Assembly: GCA_001464355.1 (NCBI GenBank)
Contig: LNEU01000023.1
Location: 62,001-126,000 of the forward strand
DNA from: Burkholderiales bacterium Ga0077544
GTDB lineage: Bacteria; Pseudomonadota; Gammaproteobacteria; Burkholderiales; Burkholderiaceae_D
DNA: 64,000 bases
Direction of reading: 5' to 3'
This document shows, in pieces, positions 20,555 to 29,980 of the stretch. The notes under the pieces are model-generated. The model was not told the origin of the DNA, made no database searches, and saw only the letters and a program-made list of their open reading frames with translations. Each line of letters begins with the position of its first letter. Positions within the stretch are counted from its first letter, which is position 1. Both the position numbers and the translations under genes were made by a program.

Positions 20555-22207
20555 TTAAATTTTGGAACGACGGCGCGGTCCGCCTTGACCGCCTTGAGGA
20601 GCATTACCGCGCCCGGGGCCATTGCTGTTAGGACCACGATTCGGACCACCGCTACGACGTGGCTGCCCCATACCGGGGAAGCCAAGCGAAGTCTGCAAAG
20701 GATCAGGCTGGCGACTACGCGGCTGACCTTGACGTCCGCCCGGTTTGCCAGGATTTTGTCCTTGCGCACGCCCCTGCCCCGCGCCTGCTGCCCATTGACT
20801 AGGGCTGCGTGGCTGACCCATGCCGCTATCCACGCGTGGCGCACGATTGCCATTCTGACGATCACCTGCGCCGCTACGGCCTTTTGGCGTACCTTCGGCA
20901 GATTTTTTCTCCAACCCGCTCAGTGCCATCAAATCGCGCACAGCGTGCTCTTCCATTTCTTCCCAGCGCCCACGCTTGAGGTTCTTAGGCAAAGTCAGCG
21001 CACCGTAACGCGTACGAATCAAGCGCGAAACTGTTAAACCGATAGCCTCAAACATACGACGCACTTCTCGATTACGACCTTCACCAATGATGACGCGATA
21101 CCATTTATTCACACCTTCGCCACCGCCGTCGGCAATCTTCGAGAATTGCGCAAGACCGTCTTCCAGTTCGACACCTGCCAACAGCTTCTGACGCATGCCT
21201 TCTTCCAGCTCACCCAAGGTGCGCACTGCATACTCACGATCAATACCGTAACGCGGGTGCATCAACCGATTCGCCAAGTCACCGGAGGTAGTAAACAACA
21301 ATAAACCTTCGGTATTGAAATCGAGACGACCAACGGCTATCCATTTGGCCGCTTTCATCGTCGGCAAACGCTCGAATACTGATGGACGGCCATCCGGATC
21401 ATTGGTACTGACAATTTCGCCGGCTGGTTTGTGATACACCAGTACGCGCGGCGGCTTGCTACTGACCTTGCGTTGAATCAATTTTCCATTAATGCGTACC
21501 TGGTCGGTAGGCAAAATGCGTTGACCGATATGCGCCGGCTCACCATTGACCGAAACACGGCCAGCGATAATCAACTCTTCCATATCGCGGCGCGAACCAA
21601 GTCCAGCTTCCGCCAGAACCTTGTGCAATTTCGGCGCATCATCATCGGCCGTTAAATCGCGACGAACCGTTTTTTGTTCCTGCCTGCGTTTGCCGCCAGC
21701 AGCATCGTCTGCACCGGCAAACGTATCAAATACGTCGGATGTGACAAAGGAAAAAACTTCGTCCGCATCACCAGCCTTGGACTGTGGCTTACCACCACGA
21801 TTGGGCCCTGCATTACTCGATTTGCCACGTGAGTTTTGTGGTGCTCTTGCACCGGGCTGGCGGTCATCACGACGCGGGGGACGTTCTCTGCGCACCTCAT
21901 CTGAAACTGGCGCGCGTCCATCATGCTGGGCAGCTGACGGTAATTCAACACCAGACGCATCTGCATTGATAGAACGTGGTTCATTATTTTCAGGATTGCC
22001 CACATCGGTGCGGGGCGCATTGCGCGCACGACGCAAAGTGCGCGGACCACGCAAACCACGCTTCACTGGTTTGGCAGTATTACCATCCGTAGATACTGCT
22101 TGTTGTTCAGTCTCACCACGATCGGCATGCGCTGTCGGCGATGCATCATTGATCGATGCATCAGGCGTACTATTATCAGACGGATTATTTTTTGTTGGGC
22201 GATTCAT
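20555..22207 (-). CDS. rluB: 23S rRNA pseudouridine(2605) synthase RluB with long basic tails
   Basis: A 550-aa protein. The central part is the enzyme: S4 RNA-binding domain (about 192-240, [20 protein letters not shown]) and RsuA/RluB catalytic domain with [14 protein letters not shown] (catalytic Asp 296) and [16 protein letters not shown]. Around it lie a 190-residue disordered basic N-terminal region and a C-terminal tail of about 110 residues rich in Gly, Arg, Gln and Pro. Bacterial RluB is often near 300 residues, so over 40% of this protein is low complexity. It overlaps scpB by 23 bp. Confidence 0.93.
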   Translation of the reverse strand: MNRPTKNNPSDNSTPDASINDASPTAHADRGETEQQAVSTDGNTAKPVKRGLRGPRTLRRARNAPRTDVGNPENNEPRSINADASGVELPSAAQHDGRAPVSDEVRRERPPRRDDRQPGARAPQNSRGKSSNAGPNRGGKPQSKAGDADEVFSFVTSDVFDTFAGADDAAGGKRRQEQKTVRRDLTADDDAPKLHKVLAEAGLGSRRDMEELIIAGRVSVNGEPAHIGQRILPTDQVRINGKLIQRKVSSKPPRVLVYHKPAGEIVSTNDPDGRPSVFERLPTMKAAKWIAVGRLDFNTEGLLLFTTSGDLANRLMHPRYGIDREYAVRTLGELEEGMRQKLLAGVELEDGLAQFSKIADGGGEGVNKWYRVIIGEGRNREVRRMFEAIGLTVSRLIRTRYGALTLPKNLKRGRWEEMEEHAVRDLMALSGLEKKSAEGTPKGRSGAGDRQNGNRAPRVDSGMGQPRSPSQWAAGAGQGRAQGQNPGKPGGRQGQPRSRQPDPLQTSLGFPGMGQPRRSGGPNRGPNSNGPGRGNAPQGGQGGPRRRSKI

Positions 22208-23111
22208 CGTTCACTTCTTGGTTGTCTTGACTTGTGACGTCAACAACCGTCAAGTCGGGCGTCGCGTCAGCGAGGGGCGTTTCGAGTGTCGAAACTTGGA
22301 GTACGCTTGTATTTTGTTCTGTGTTGTCGTCGCAATCTAGATCGTCAGTTGCGTTGGAAAGTTCAGTCGCTTCCGCATGAACTGTCTCTACGTTAGCAAT
22401 CTCGCTGGCGACAAACTCAGACTCAGCTTGAGATTCCGTTTGCGACTCTGCTTCAGATGCAGCAGATTCCACGGCAGTATCGGTTTCAGCGAAATCGATA
22501 GCGGTTTGATCCAAGTGTGCTTGTATTTCTGCTTCCAGGGTTTGCATTTCAAGCAAAACATCGCCTTGCATATCGCCCTTCTCTACTTGCTGCAATGGCG
22601 GCAATTGATCCAGAGAAGTTAAACCGAGGTCGTCCAGAAAGTGTTTGGTCGTAGCAAATAACGCAGGACGTCCAGGCACGTCGCGATGTCCGATCGCTTC
22701 TATCCAGCCACGATCTTCCAGCATCTTGATGGTTTGCGAATTGACGGTCACGCCACGAATTTCTTCGATATCGCCGCGTGTCACTGGCTGACGATAAGTA
22801 ATGATGGCAAGTGTTTCCAAGGTTGCGCGCGAATACTTCGGCGGCTTTTCCGGATTCAGTCTTTCCAGATAAATCTTCATTTCGGGACGACTTTGAAAAC
22901 GCCAGCCAGTCGACAAACCGACAACCTCAATCCCTTTATCGGCCCAATCGTCGCGCAATTCATCAAGCATTTGCTTGATGACATTCGCATCAATCTGACT
23001 CTCCGCGTCACTCGTCTCAACATAAAGCTTACGCATGTCGTTGATAGACAGTGGCTCATGAGCGCAAAGTAGCGCTGTTTCGAGGATCTTCTTCGCCTCA
23101 GCAATATTCAT
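22185..23111 (-). CDS. scpB: SMC-condensin accessory protein ScpB
   Basis: A 308-aa protein. Residues 1-195 form the paired winged-helix ScpB domain ([65 protein letters not shown]). The last 100 residues are an acidic Ser/Glu/Thr-rich tail without family resemblance. ScpB dimers bind the kleisin ScpA and regulate the SMC ATPase for chromosome segregation; no scpA is next to it here. It is the first gene after the tRNA-fMet element; its stop lies inside the start region of rluB. Confidence 0.95.
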   Translation of the reverse strand: MNIAEAKKILETALLCAHEPLSINDMRKLYVETSDAESQIDANVIKQMLDELRDDWADKGIEVVGLSTGWRFQSRPEMKIYLERLNPEKPPKYSRATLETLAIITYRQPVTRGDIEEIRGVTVNSQTIKMLEDRGWIEAIGHRDVPGRPALFATTKHFLDDLGLTSLDQLPPLQQVEKGDMQGDVLLEMQTLEAEIQAHLDQTAIDFAETDTAVESAASEAESQTESQAESEFVASEIANVETVHAEATELSNATDDLDCDDNTEQNTSVLQVSTLETPLADATPDLTVVDVTSQDNQEVNDESPNKK

Positions 23112-23268
23112 TTACGATTTTTACGACTGTTTAGTTGCAATGTGCAAAATTATATTCAACGACAGGATCTATTGATGCTGCCCGGCTAGAGAACCAGTTG
23201 ATATTGCTGTCCGACGCCCGTTTAGAGGAGATGTACTGATGGGCGGGATTATATAAGACTTGTAAGAC

Positions 23269-23288
23269 TTTGGTTGCGGGGGCAGGAT
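23269..23288. repeat. Left attachment site (attL) of the tRNA-fMet element
   Basis: Direct repeat tttggttgcgggggcaggat, identical over 20 bp to 26928-26947. It is a displaced copy of the tRNA-fMet 3' end (CCA, discriminator, acceptor strand and part of the T-arm) plus two flanking bases. Bases beyond it diverge at once. Confidence 0.88.
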
Positions 23289-23493
23289 ACGTTTCCCCGC
23301 CGCCACCTAATATCGCTAACCCATTGATTCCGCAGAAAAAGCGCAAATTAAACTTCCGGTTGCGGGTTCAAACAGGTGTGGCACGAAGTGTATCACAAAG
23401 GATTTGCGATAAAAACCTTTCTTTCTAATCTGGGCATGCGGCCACCTGTTTGAGAAAGTATCTACAGGAAACGGACCAGCAAAGGAAAATGGT

Positions 23494-23826
23494 ATGACGG
23501 ATGACCAAAAGAAAAAAGGCAGAGTGCCAAAGGCGATCAGAGTCAACGATGAAGAATGGAAAACGTGGGGCGAGATAGCAGGAAAGCTCGGCTTGACCCG
23601 CTCGGCCTTCATCAAACAAGCCACGGCAAACGCTGCGCAGTTGGTTTTGGCGGGTGGTCTTCCGTATTTTGTCGAGGCGGCGCAGCCGACTACACAAAAT
23701 ACGCGCATTAGTTTTTTTGGGGACGAAGTCACCGAAAAAGGTAATGCGGGCGACCGGCGCCAAAGGCGTGGCGTTAGCCAAGGGAGCGACGACGAAGGCG
23801 GCAAAAAGCGCAAGCCCAAAGGCTGA
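23494..23826 (+). CDS. Small putative DNA-binding protein of the element
   Basis: A 110-aa protein. Residues 10-45 (VPKAIRVNDEEWKTWGEIAGKLGLTRSAFIKQATANAA) resemble a ribbon-helix-helix or similar small DNA-binding fold: a short beta strand, then two helices separated by LGLTRS. The C-terminal third is a charged Lys/Arg/Gly tail (RRQRRG, KKRKPKG). AAAGGA lies seven bases before the ATG. It is 28 bp upstream of a tyrosine recombinase gene on the same strand, so an accessory or regulatory role in recombination is a reasonable inference; no specific family is claimed. Confidence 0.6.
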   Translation: MTDDQKKKGRVPKAIRVNDEEWKTWGEIAGKLGLTRSAFIKQATANAAQLVLAGGLPYFVEAAQPTTQNTRISFFGDEVTEKGNAGDRRQRRGVSQGSDDEGGKKRKPKG

Positions 23827-23854
23827 GCGTTTGACAAACTGAGAAGGAGTGCTT

Positions 23855-25051
23855 GTGCCACTGCTGAACCAAAAAACGACGAGGGAAATTCAGGAGAGCG
23901 ATACGCGAACCCTGAATGACCTCGTGCGTTTTTTGCGTGCGGAAGTGGCACAAGCTAAGCCCATCGCCGCGAATAGTCAGAAGGAGTATTCGCGGCGATG
24001 GGACCGGCTGACTACTGAAAACAAGGACGAGCGATGGGATATGAGCAAAGCTGGTCAAAGTGAGCGTTATACGATGCGAGCCGCCGGGGTCTGGGTGATG
24101 CGAGACAAGATCAGAGAGCTGCTGACCGAAGCCGACAAAATCCAAAGGGGCAAGGGCCACTACAACGATCGCGAGGCTGAGCGGGGGAAAGTTCTAGCCA
24201 AGGCATACAAGTGGATGGTTCGCTTGGACCAATTCCGCGCGAAGCCTTGGAAAGAATATGTGTTTGATGAGGCGACTAAGCAGAATGTGAAGCTGCTCGA
24301 AAAAGAAACAAAGGAGTTGAAGGCGCTGAAGCAGGAGGCGAGCCATAAAAAACGGGCCGCTACGGATGAACAGCTAAGCAAATTTTTTGCTGCTGTCGGC
24401 TCGTCCCAGTTCCGACAAGCATTCTTAGTCACGGAGTTCACCGGATGCCGGGGCGAGGAGCTGGGACGGGGTGTGCGTATTGAAGCGGCCACTCTGAAAG
24501 ATGGGAGCCGCGTCCTCTCGTTTTTCATTGAAACCGCTAAAACGGACGGAAACAAAAAAGGGATTCCGGTTCGTAAGGTGGTGAGTGTGTTCCCTGCGAA
24601 AGGCAGTCCCGAAGTTCAGGCGCGCTGGAACGAACTAGCGGACGCTGCTAAAAGCAAAAAGAATTTCGTTGTGACGGCTGCTGAGACTGGGAAGCAAACG
24701 GCGGGACAGCGCTTCACTCAAAATTTCCGAAACTATGCAAAGAAAGCCGAGTTAAAAATTTCTGCTTACTCACTCCGTCATCGTGTCTCCTCTCAAGCAA
24801 AATCATGCAGCGGCGCTACAGCAGAGAACACGGCTTTAGTCCTTGGGCATCAATCCGTGGAGACGCAAAGACACTATGGGCGTGCACAAGGAGGGATTTC
24901 GCCTGCAACAATCATTGGCGTAAGCGTTTCCGGTGAAGTGCCTCGAGGCAGAAGTCCTCAGCGTGTTGCGGCGCGTGATGCCATGTTCATTGGGGCCGCA
25001 GTCGCCTCCCCTCCACCGATAAAACAAAAACCGCGCGGCCCAAGGCTCTGA
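23855..25051 (+). CDS. Tyrosine recombinase A (variant active site)
   Basis: A 398-aa protein starting at GTG 23855, chosen because AAGGAG lies five bases upstream; an in-frame GTG two codons earlier is too close to that site. Catalytic pattern: box I Arg in TGCRGEEL (R199), a Lys in the beta-hairpin region ETAKTDGNKKG, box II YSLRH at 305-309 where most enzymes have HxLRH, then LGH (H332) and the nucleophile Tyr in ETQRHYGRA (Y341). N-terminal residues 15-160 are helical and Lys-rich, consistent with a core-binding domain. The C-terminal 45 residues form a basic Pro/Arg tail. It faces recombinase B tail to tail. Confidence 0.8.
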   Translation: MPLLNQKTTREIQESDTRTLNDLVRFLRAEVAQAKPIAANSQKEYSRRWDRLTTENKDERWDMSKAGQSERYTMRAAGVWVMRDKIRELLTEADKIQRGKGHYNDREAERGKVLAKAYKWMVRLDQFRAKPWKEYVFDEATKQNVKLLEKETKELKALKQEASHKKRAATDEQLSKFFAAVGSSQFRQAFLVTEFTGCRGEELGRGVRIEAATLKDGSRVLSFFIETAKTDGNKKGIPVRKVVSVFPAKGSPEVQARWNELADAAKSKKNFVVTAAETGKQTAGQRFTQNFRNYAKKAELKISAYSLRHRVSSQAKSCSGATAENTALVLGHQSVETQRHYGRAQGGISPATIIGVSVSGEVPRGRSPQRVAARDAMFIGAAVASPPPIKQKPRGPRL

Positions 25052-25093
25052 GGCTCGCGGAGCGGTTATTTGGAAACCCCACCGCAGGCAAAA

Positions 25094-25441
25094 TCAACAG
25101 TTCCATCGGAAAACGACTTGACTGTCCTTGTCCAACACCCCACGCATCGCGGCAGACTTTCCGTAATCGTGAGTAAGTGGAGGATCACCACGCTCATAAT
25201 TCATCTTCGCCAAATCAGGCTCAAAGTCGTTAGCGCCGATTCGCTCTTCCACCCTTGCAACGAAGACTTGCATATCTTCGGCGCTAACAATCACATCTGA
25301 AAAAACTGACTTTGTTACGGGCAGAAATATCAGGAATCCCGAATAGCGACCATTCTCAAACGTAGCCTCAATGGTGGACTCATTCGCGAGTTTGTTGTGG
25401 GTGTAGCCGTCAGCAGATTTTTTTTTAAATAATCCAAACAT
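25094..25441 (-). CDS. Hypothetical protein of the element
   Basis: A 115-aa protein of unknown family beginning MFGLFKKKSADGY. It is soluble, mixed alpha/beta in appearance (ATFENGRYSGFLIFLPVT; SAEDMQVFVARVEERI). No catalytic motif is recognisable. It sits between the two recombinase genes, 26 bp downstream of recombinase B on the same strand, and could be co-transcribed with it. The MFGLFKKK start with lysines and short hydrophobic run is seen in many small phage or plasmid proteins, which is suggestive only. Confidence 0.55.
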   Translation of the reverse strand: MFGLFKKKSADGYTHNKLANESTIEATFENGRYSGFLIFLPVTKSVFSDVIVSAEDMQVFVARVEERIGANDFEPDLAKMNYERGDPPLTHDYGKSAAMRGVLDKDSQVVFRWNC

Positions 25442-25467
25442 GAGTTGTCCCTTTTATAGTTATTCGA

Positions 25468-26853
25468 TCAGACGACTGTTTTCGATTTTGCCCAGTTCTT
25501 GTGATCGGCAACGAAGCCTGCGAATCGTCCATCATATTTTAAGCTAGCAGCATCAATCGGCCAGCTCAGGCCATCAACAATCGGCTTCAAATCTGGCAAA
25601 TCTCGCACGTATCCGAGATGGATTTCATCTGCACCGCTCTGTTTATGACCGGCGATTTTCATGGTCTGAGCTGTGTTGGCGCTGTTATTTGCGAGAGCGG
25701 TGATGACATTCACTCGGAAGGAGTGAAAACTCTTGTGATCATTCGCTTTCTTAATGCCACGCTCAGTCATGTAAGCGAGCATTTTTGCAGACAGGTTTTT
25801 AGAATAAGTCCCGTTGATAAGAAGACGATGCGGGAAAATTCGCTCCGCTCCGGCCTGCCTCACCTCTTCCACATAATTCAGAAAGCCCAGGTCAAGTAAG
25901 GCGTCCGAGATAGGGACATTACGCACACCAGCCGTGGTCTTGCTTTTAGGGACAAAGATAAAGTGAACGCCGTTATCGGCCTGCTGCACATCTTCGCAGC
26001 GGATCGCGGTTACTTCACTAATACGCATGCCCGTATAAATTCCAATGAGCGGTGCCCAGAAAAAATCTGGTGAGTTCATCGCTGCTGCATAAGGAACCGG
26101 ATCGAAGAAAGTAGCGAGGTCGGTTTTGGTGAAGGGCTGAAATGGCTCGTTTTTTGCGACGCGTTCCGCCTTTGAGAGGACAAACAAACCGTCAACAGGG
26201 TTGGAATTCGATACGGTATAAAGACCGTGGCCGAGCATATAAGTGAAGAAGTCGTGCAACGACATCAATTTGTTATCGATGGTTTTGCCGGTTTGACCTT
26301 CCGTCAAGAGTGCGGATTTGTAACCGACGAGGACGGCTTTTGTGATGGCGTTGACTTCAATGTTGCTTGCGATCCGTCGCATGAAGTCTTTGGCGTGGTA
26401 TCGCTTGGCATCCACAGTGCGCTTACCGTTCTTTTTCGCTCGCTCGGCCAACCAAAGAGTGACAGCTTCGGATACTGGGAGTGATTTCAATACTGGAGTC
26501 GGAGCGGTTGCGGGGACTGTCGCTAGCGGCTGCATATGCGGTGGGATAGGGCCGATACGTTCCAAGGCATCCATCATCCGCGCGTGATCGTCGGGACCGT
26601 CCGCTTTATAGACGCCGTTCTTTAAATCAATTTCATAACGCCGAAGTGCTGCTGGGTCAAAATTAAAATCTGACAGCTTGGGATTGGACATAGCTCGCTC
26701 TCGCTCAAAATTGGCGTTCAGTTGCAGAGCGATTATAGCGGCAGTATGTGGACACTTTGTCCGGAGACTAAAGCGACGGTCAGAAGTGGCGGTCTTAATA
26801 CGAAAATAAAAGACGCCGCAGCGATTGCGAATCAATCGCGGAGTTTTGATCAT
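25468..26853 (-). CDS. Tyrosine recombinase B (site-specific integrase)
   Basis: A 461-aa integrase with a complete catalytic set: Arg in TGMRISEVTAIR (R277), Lys in PKSKTTAGVRNVPI (K305), HSFR (H377, R380), AGHKQ (H403) and the Tyr nucleophile in EIHLGYVRD (Y415). The N-terminal 50 residues (RCGVFYFRIK...RRFSLRTKCPHTA) look like the beta-rich domain found at the start of many phage-type integrases, and residues 125-225 form the SAM-like core-binding domain. The gene starts 75 bp from the right repeat, pointing inward, the usual place of the integrase that catalysed insertion. It is the better candidate for the element's integrase. Confidence 0.9.
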   Translation of the reverse strand: MIKTPRLIRNRCGVFYFRIKTATSDRRFSLRTKCPHTAAIIALQLNANFERERAMSNPKLSDFNFDPAALRRYEIDLKNGVYKADGPDDHARMMDALERIGPIPPHMQPLATVPATAPTPVLKSLPVSEAVTLWLAERAKKNGKRTVDAKRYHAKDFMRRIASNIEVNAITKAVLVGYKSALLTEGQTGKTIDNKLMSLHDFFTYMLGHGLYTVSNSNPVDGLFVLSKAERVAKNEPFQPFTKTDLATFFDPVPYAAAMNSPDFFWAPLIGIYTGMRISEVTAIRCEDVQQADNGVHFIFVPKSKTTAGVRNVPISDALLDLGFLNYVEEVRQAGAERIFPHRLLINGTYSKNLSAKMLAYMTERGIKKANDHKSFHSFRVNVITALANNSANTAQTMKIAGHKQSGADEIHLGYVRDLPDLKPIVDGLSWPIDAASLKYDGRFAGFVADHKNWAKSKTVV

Positions 26854-26878
26854 GGTGGCTCACTAAGTGGCGCACCGG

Positions 26879-26919
26879 AAAAAACAAAAGTCCTTAATTC
26901 ACGAAGGGAATCAAGGACT
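26879..26919 (-). terminator. Terminator behind tRNA-fMet, inside the element
   Basis: On the minus strand AGTCCTT and AAGGACT pair, extended inward with one mismatch, loop about seven bases, then TTTTGTTTTTT. It lies 11 bp past the tRNA CCA end and is on the element side of the junction, so the tRNA now uses an element-borne terminator. Confidence 0.75.
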
Positions 26920-26927
26920 AGCGTTGT

Positions 26928-27006
<79 letters not shown>

Positions 27007-27145
27007 TCTGAAGATATGAAGTATATAGAGTATCTGCGCGCAAAGCAATCTTAATTGCAGATTCTTTACTCGGTGCTACACTTCATCGCTTGTAATTTGA
27101 CTCACCACAATCCGACATCGCAGGTTTTAAACGATTTTATTTTCC

Positions 27146-27733
27146 ATGAAATTTTGTTCCGAGTGCGCTCATCCCGTTTCACTAACCATACCCGCTGGCG
27201 ACAATCGTCCGCGCTACGTGTGCGCTCATTGCGGCGCCATTCATTATCAGAACCCGAAGATGGTTCTCGGCTCGATTCCGGTATGGGATGAGGATGGCGA
27301 CATGCGTATTCTCCTGTGCAAACGTGCGATCGAACCGCGTCATGGCTATTGGACTTTACCGGCTGGCTTCATGGAAAACAATGAAACCACCACCGAAGCC
27401 GCGATACGTGAAACCGTAGAAGAAGCCGGTGCGAACATTCAGTTGCATGAACTTTTTTCACTATTGAATGTGCCGCATGTACATCAAGTCCACATGTTCT
27501 ATCGTGCGACTTTGCTGGATCTGAACTACGCGGCGGGCATTGAAAGTCTGGAAGTGAAAATGTTTGCTGCTGATGAAATTCCGTGGGATCAGATTGCGTT
27601 TCAAACCGTCAGTCAGACATTGAAATTCTTTTTAGCCGATCACGCAGCCCGCAAACAGGGGGATGCTTACGGTTTTCATGCATGCGACATCTTGAAGCCC
27701 GCACCTTATCCGGAAGCATTGAATATCGACTAA
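27146..27733 (+). CDS. Nudix hydrolase with N-terminal zinc ribbon
   Basis: A 195-aa protein. A Cys4 zinc ribbon is formed by C4, C7, C26 and C29. The Nudix box GFMENNETTTEAAIRETVEEAG at about residues 74-95 matches the GX5EX7REUXEEXGU consensus. Family members hydrolyse nucleoside diphosphate derivatives (for example ADP-ribose, NADH or FAD); the substrate cannot be told here. It is transcribed alone and ends at a hairpin shared with amt. Confidence 0.9.
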   Translation: MKFCSECAHPVSLTIPAGDNRPRYVCAHCGAIHYQNPKMVLGSIPVWDEDGDMRILLCKRAIEPRHGYWTLPAGFMENNETTTEAAIRETVEEAGANIQLHELFSLLNVPHVHQVHMFYRATLLDLNYAAGIESLEVKMFAADEIPWDQIAFQTVSQTLKFFLADHAARKQGDAYGFHACDILKPAPYPEALNID

Positions 27734-27741
27734 AAGCACAG

Positions 27742-27775
27742 TAACGGCGCATTCAATGCGCCGTTATTCCTTGCT
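27742..27775. terminator. Hairpin between the Nudix gene and amt
   Basis: Perfect 11-bp stem TAACGGCGCAT / ATGCGCCGTTA with loop TCA, followed on the plus strand by a weak T-rich tract. It lies between convergent genes. Confidence 0.65.
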
Positions 27776-27784
27776 CTTTAACGA

Positions 27785-28987
27785 TCACCAATATGTTTCA
27801 CGCTCTGGCGTGGCACTGACATTGTGTATCGACAGATCTGCACCGTTAAATTCCTCTTCTGCATCTAGTCGAATTCCCATCGTTAATTTCAACACACCGT
27901 AAATCAGCGTACCGCCAATCAATGCAATTGACACTCCCAAAGCGGTACCTAACAATTGGGACATGAACGATACGCCACCCAAACCGCCAAAAGCTTTCAA
28001 ACCAAAAATCCCTGCAGCCAAGCCGCCCCACACTCCACACAAACCGTGCAAAGGCCAGACACCAAGTACATCATCGATTTTCCATTTATTTTGCGTCAAG
28101 CCGAACATCCATACAAAGATAAAGCCGGCAATCGCGCCGGTCACCAAAGCGCCCATCGGATGCATCAGATTCGAACCCGCACATATCGCCACCAAACCAG
28201 CCAACGGTCCGTTGTGCACATAGCCAGGATCGTTTTTACCAGCGAGGAATGCGGCTAAGGTGCCACCCACCATAGCCATCAATGAATTGACTGCTACCAG
28301 ACCGTTCATGCTTCCCATGGTTTGCGCACTCATTACATTAAAGCCGAACCAGCCAACAGTCAGTATCCAGGCTCCGAGCGCTAAAAACGGAATACTGGAA
28401 GGCGGATGTGCCGCAATCGTCCCCTCTTTCGTATAACGGCCGCGTCGTGCACCCAACAACAAAACCGCCGGTAGAGCAATCCAGCCGCCGACTGCATGTA
28501 CCACCACCGAACCTGCGAAATCATGGAAAGATGCACCGAAGGTCGCAAGCAACCAGGCTTGGATACCGAAATGCTGATTCCACGCTATGCCTTCAAAAAA
28601 CGGATAAACCAAACCGACGATCAATGCAGTCGCCAACAGTTGCGGATGAAAACGGGCACGCTCTGCAATCCCGCCAGAGATAATTGCGGGAATAGCAGCA
28701 GCAAATGTCAGCAGAAAAAAGAATTTGACCAACTCAAAACCGTTACGCTGAGTCAGCACCTCGGCACTACCGAAAAAACTGACGCCGTAAGCAACGCTAT
28801 AACCGACGAAAAAATAGGCGATTGTGGAGACTGCAAAATCGACTAATATTTTGACCAAGGCATTGACTTGATTTTTCTTGCGTACAGTTCCAAGTTCAAG
28901 GAAAGCAAAGCCAGCATGCATGGCTAAAACCATGATGGCGCCGAGCATGATGAACAATGCATCCGCGCCGTTTTTAAGTGCATCCAT
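27785..28987 (-). CDS. amt: Ammonium transporter (Amt family)
   Basis: A 400-aa inner-membrane channel with about eleven hydrophobic segments. Family blocks AGFAFLELGTVRKKNQVNAL, FAGSVVVHAVGGW and GVWPLHGLCGVWGG carry the twin His pore residues. The start ATG at 28987 is chosen because GGGAG stands about nine bases upstream; the open frame continues back to 29035 without resemblance. Amt genes are usually paired with a PII gene (glnK); none is visible adjacent here. Confidence 0.93.
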   Translation of the reverse strand: MDALKNGADALFIMLGAIMVLAMHAGFAFLELGTVRKKNQVNALVKILVDFAVSTIAYFFVGYSVAYGVSFFGSAEVLTQRNGFELVKFFFLLTFAAAIPAIISGGIAERARFHPQLLATALIVGLVYPFFEGIAWNQHFGIQAWLLATFGASFHDFAGSVVVHAVGGWIALPAVLLLGARRGRYTKEGTIAAHPPSSIPFLALGAWILTVGWFGFNVMSAQTMGSMNGLVAVNSLMAMVGGTLAAFLAGKNDPGYVHNGPLAGLVAICAGSNLMHPMGALVTGAIAGFIFVWMFGLTQNKWKIDDVLGVWPLHGLCGVWGGLAAGIFGLKAFGGLGGVSFMSQLLGTALGVSIALIGGTLIYGVLKLTMGIRLDAEEEFNGADLSIHNVSATPERETYW

Positions 28988-29168
28988 GCAGAAAATCTCC
29001 CAATCAGTGTGCATTAAATAAAATTTACGCACCACAAAAGCAAAAATCGTTCCATTTTGGTGATATTTGCAAATCTATGATTTTTAAAGGTAATTTTTTG
29101 ATGGCTGAAGAAATCATGCTTTACGCACTAAAATCGAGCGAAATAACGAACCAAAACGGGGATAAGTT

Positions 29169-29900
29169 GTGATTCCATGGCTGGAAGATGACGAGCCTTT
29201 CCCCAATGTCTCAAGCGCATTGACTGAAGCCGATGGCGCTGCAGGCTTACTGGCGGCCGGTGCCAATCTTTCCCCCGAACGCCTGTTGCTGGCATATCAG
29301 AACGGGATTTTCCCGTGGTTCTCTGAAGGACAACCGATACTTTGGTGGAGCACAGACCCCCGCATGGTGCTGTTTATCGATGATTTCAAAATATCCGTCA
29401 GTCTGAAAAAAATATTGAAAAATGTGCATCGCAGCATGCAGTCAAACGGACGCTGGCGAATCAGTTTCGATGAAGCCTTTGAAGATGTGATGCGCGCATG
29501 TGCTGCCCCGCGTAACGGCGAAGCCGGCACATGGATATCCGAGGACATCATTGCGGGATACGTCAGCTTGCATAAGCAAGGTTATGGCCATTCAGCCGAA
29601 GTTTGGCTGGACGGCGAACTGGTGGGCGGCGCATATGGCGTGAGTATAGGAAACATGTTCTATGGCGAATCCATGTTTACCCGCATCACAGACGCATCCA
29701 AAATTGCACTGACCTACCTGATTCAATTCCTGAAAACTCAGGGAGTTTCGATGATAGACTGCCAACAACAAACCGCACATTTGGCCTCACTAGGAGCGGC
29801 CCCGATTCCGCGTTCGGAATTTATTGCACACTTGCGACAGGCAATTACCGCGCCGCAAATCAAGGATTGGAAACCAATCTCGATATTTAAAGTCGATTGA
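29169..29900 (+). CDS. aat: Leucyl/phenylalanyl-tRNA--protein transferase
   Basis: A 243-aa enzyme that adds Leu or Phe to proteins with N-terminal Arg or Lys, creating an N-degron for ClpS-ClpAP. Recognisable blocks: [49 protein letters not shown], and [14 protein letters not shown]. The start is GTG at 29169. It is followed 80 bp later by bpt, the second N-degron transferase, in the same direction. Confidence 0.96.
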   Translation: MIPWLEDDEPFPNVSSALTEADGAAGLLAAGANLSPERLLLAYQNGIFPWFSEGQPILWWSTDPRMVLFIDDFKISVSLKKILKNVHRSMQSNGRWRISFDEAFEDVMRACAAPRNGEAGTWISEDIIAGYVSLHKQGYGHSAEVWLDGELVGGAYGVSIGNMFYGESMFTRITDASKIALTYLIQFLKTQGVSMIDCQQQTAHLASLGAAPIPRSEFIAHLRQAITAPQIKDWKPISIFKVD

Positions 29901-29980
29901 AATGCACTTACATCGCACCATCTGTCTGATATAAAGTAATAGAGTCCAATTGAGTCATCGAATTTGCCTACGCCATAACC

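Noticed and set aside
25021-25075. GC-rich imperfect inverted repeat at the end of recombinase A
   Set aside because: AACCGC/GCGGTT arms with a long imperfect middle and a short T-tract; too weak to call a terminator.
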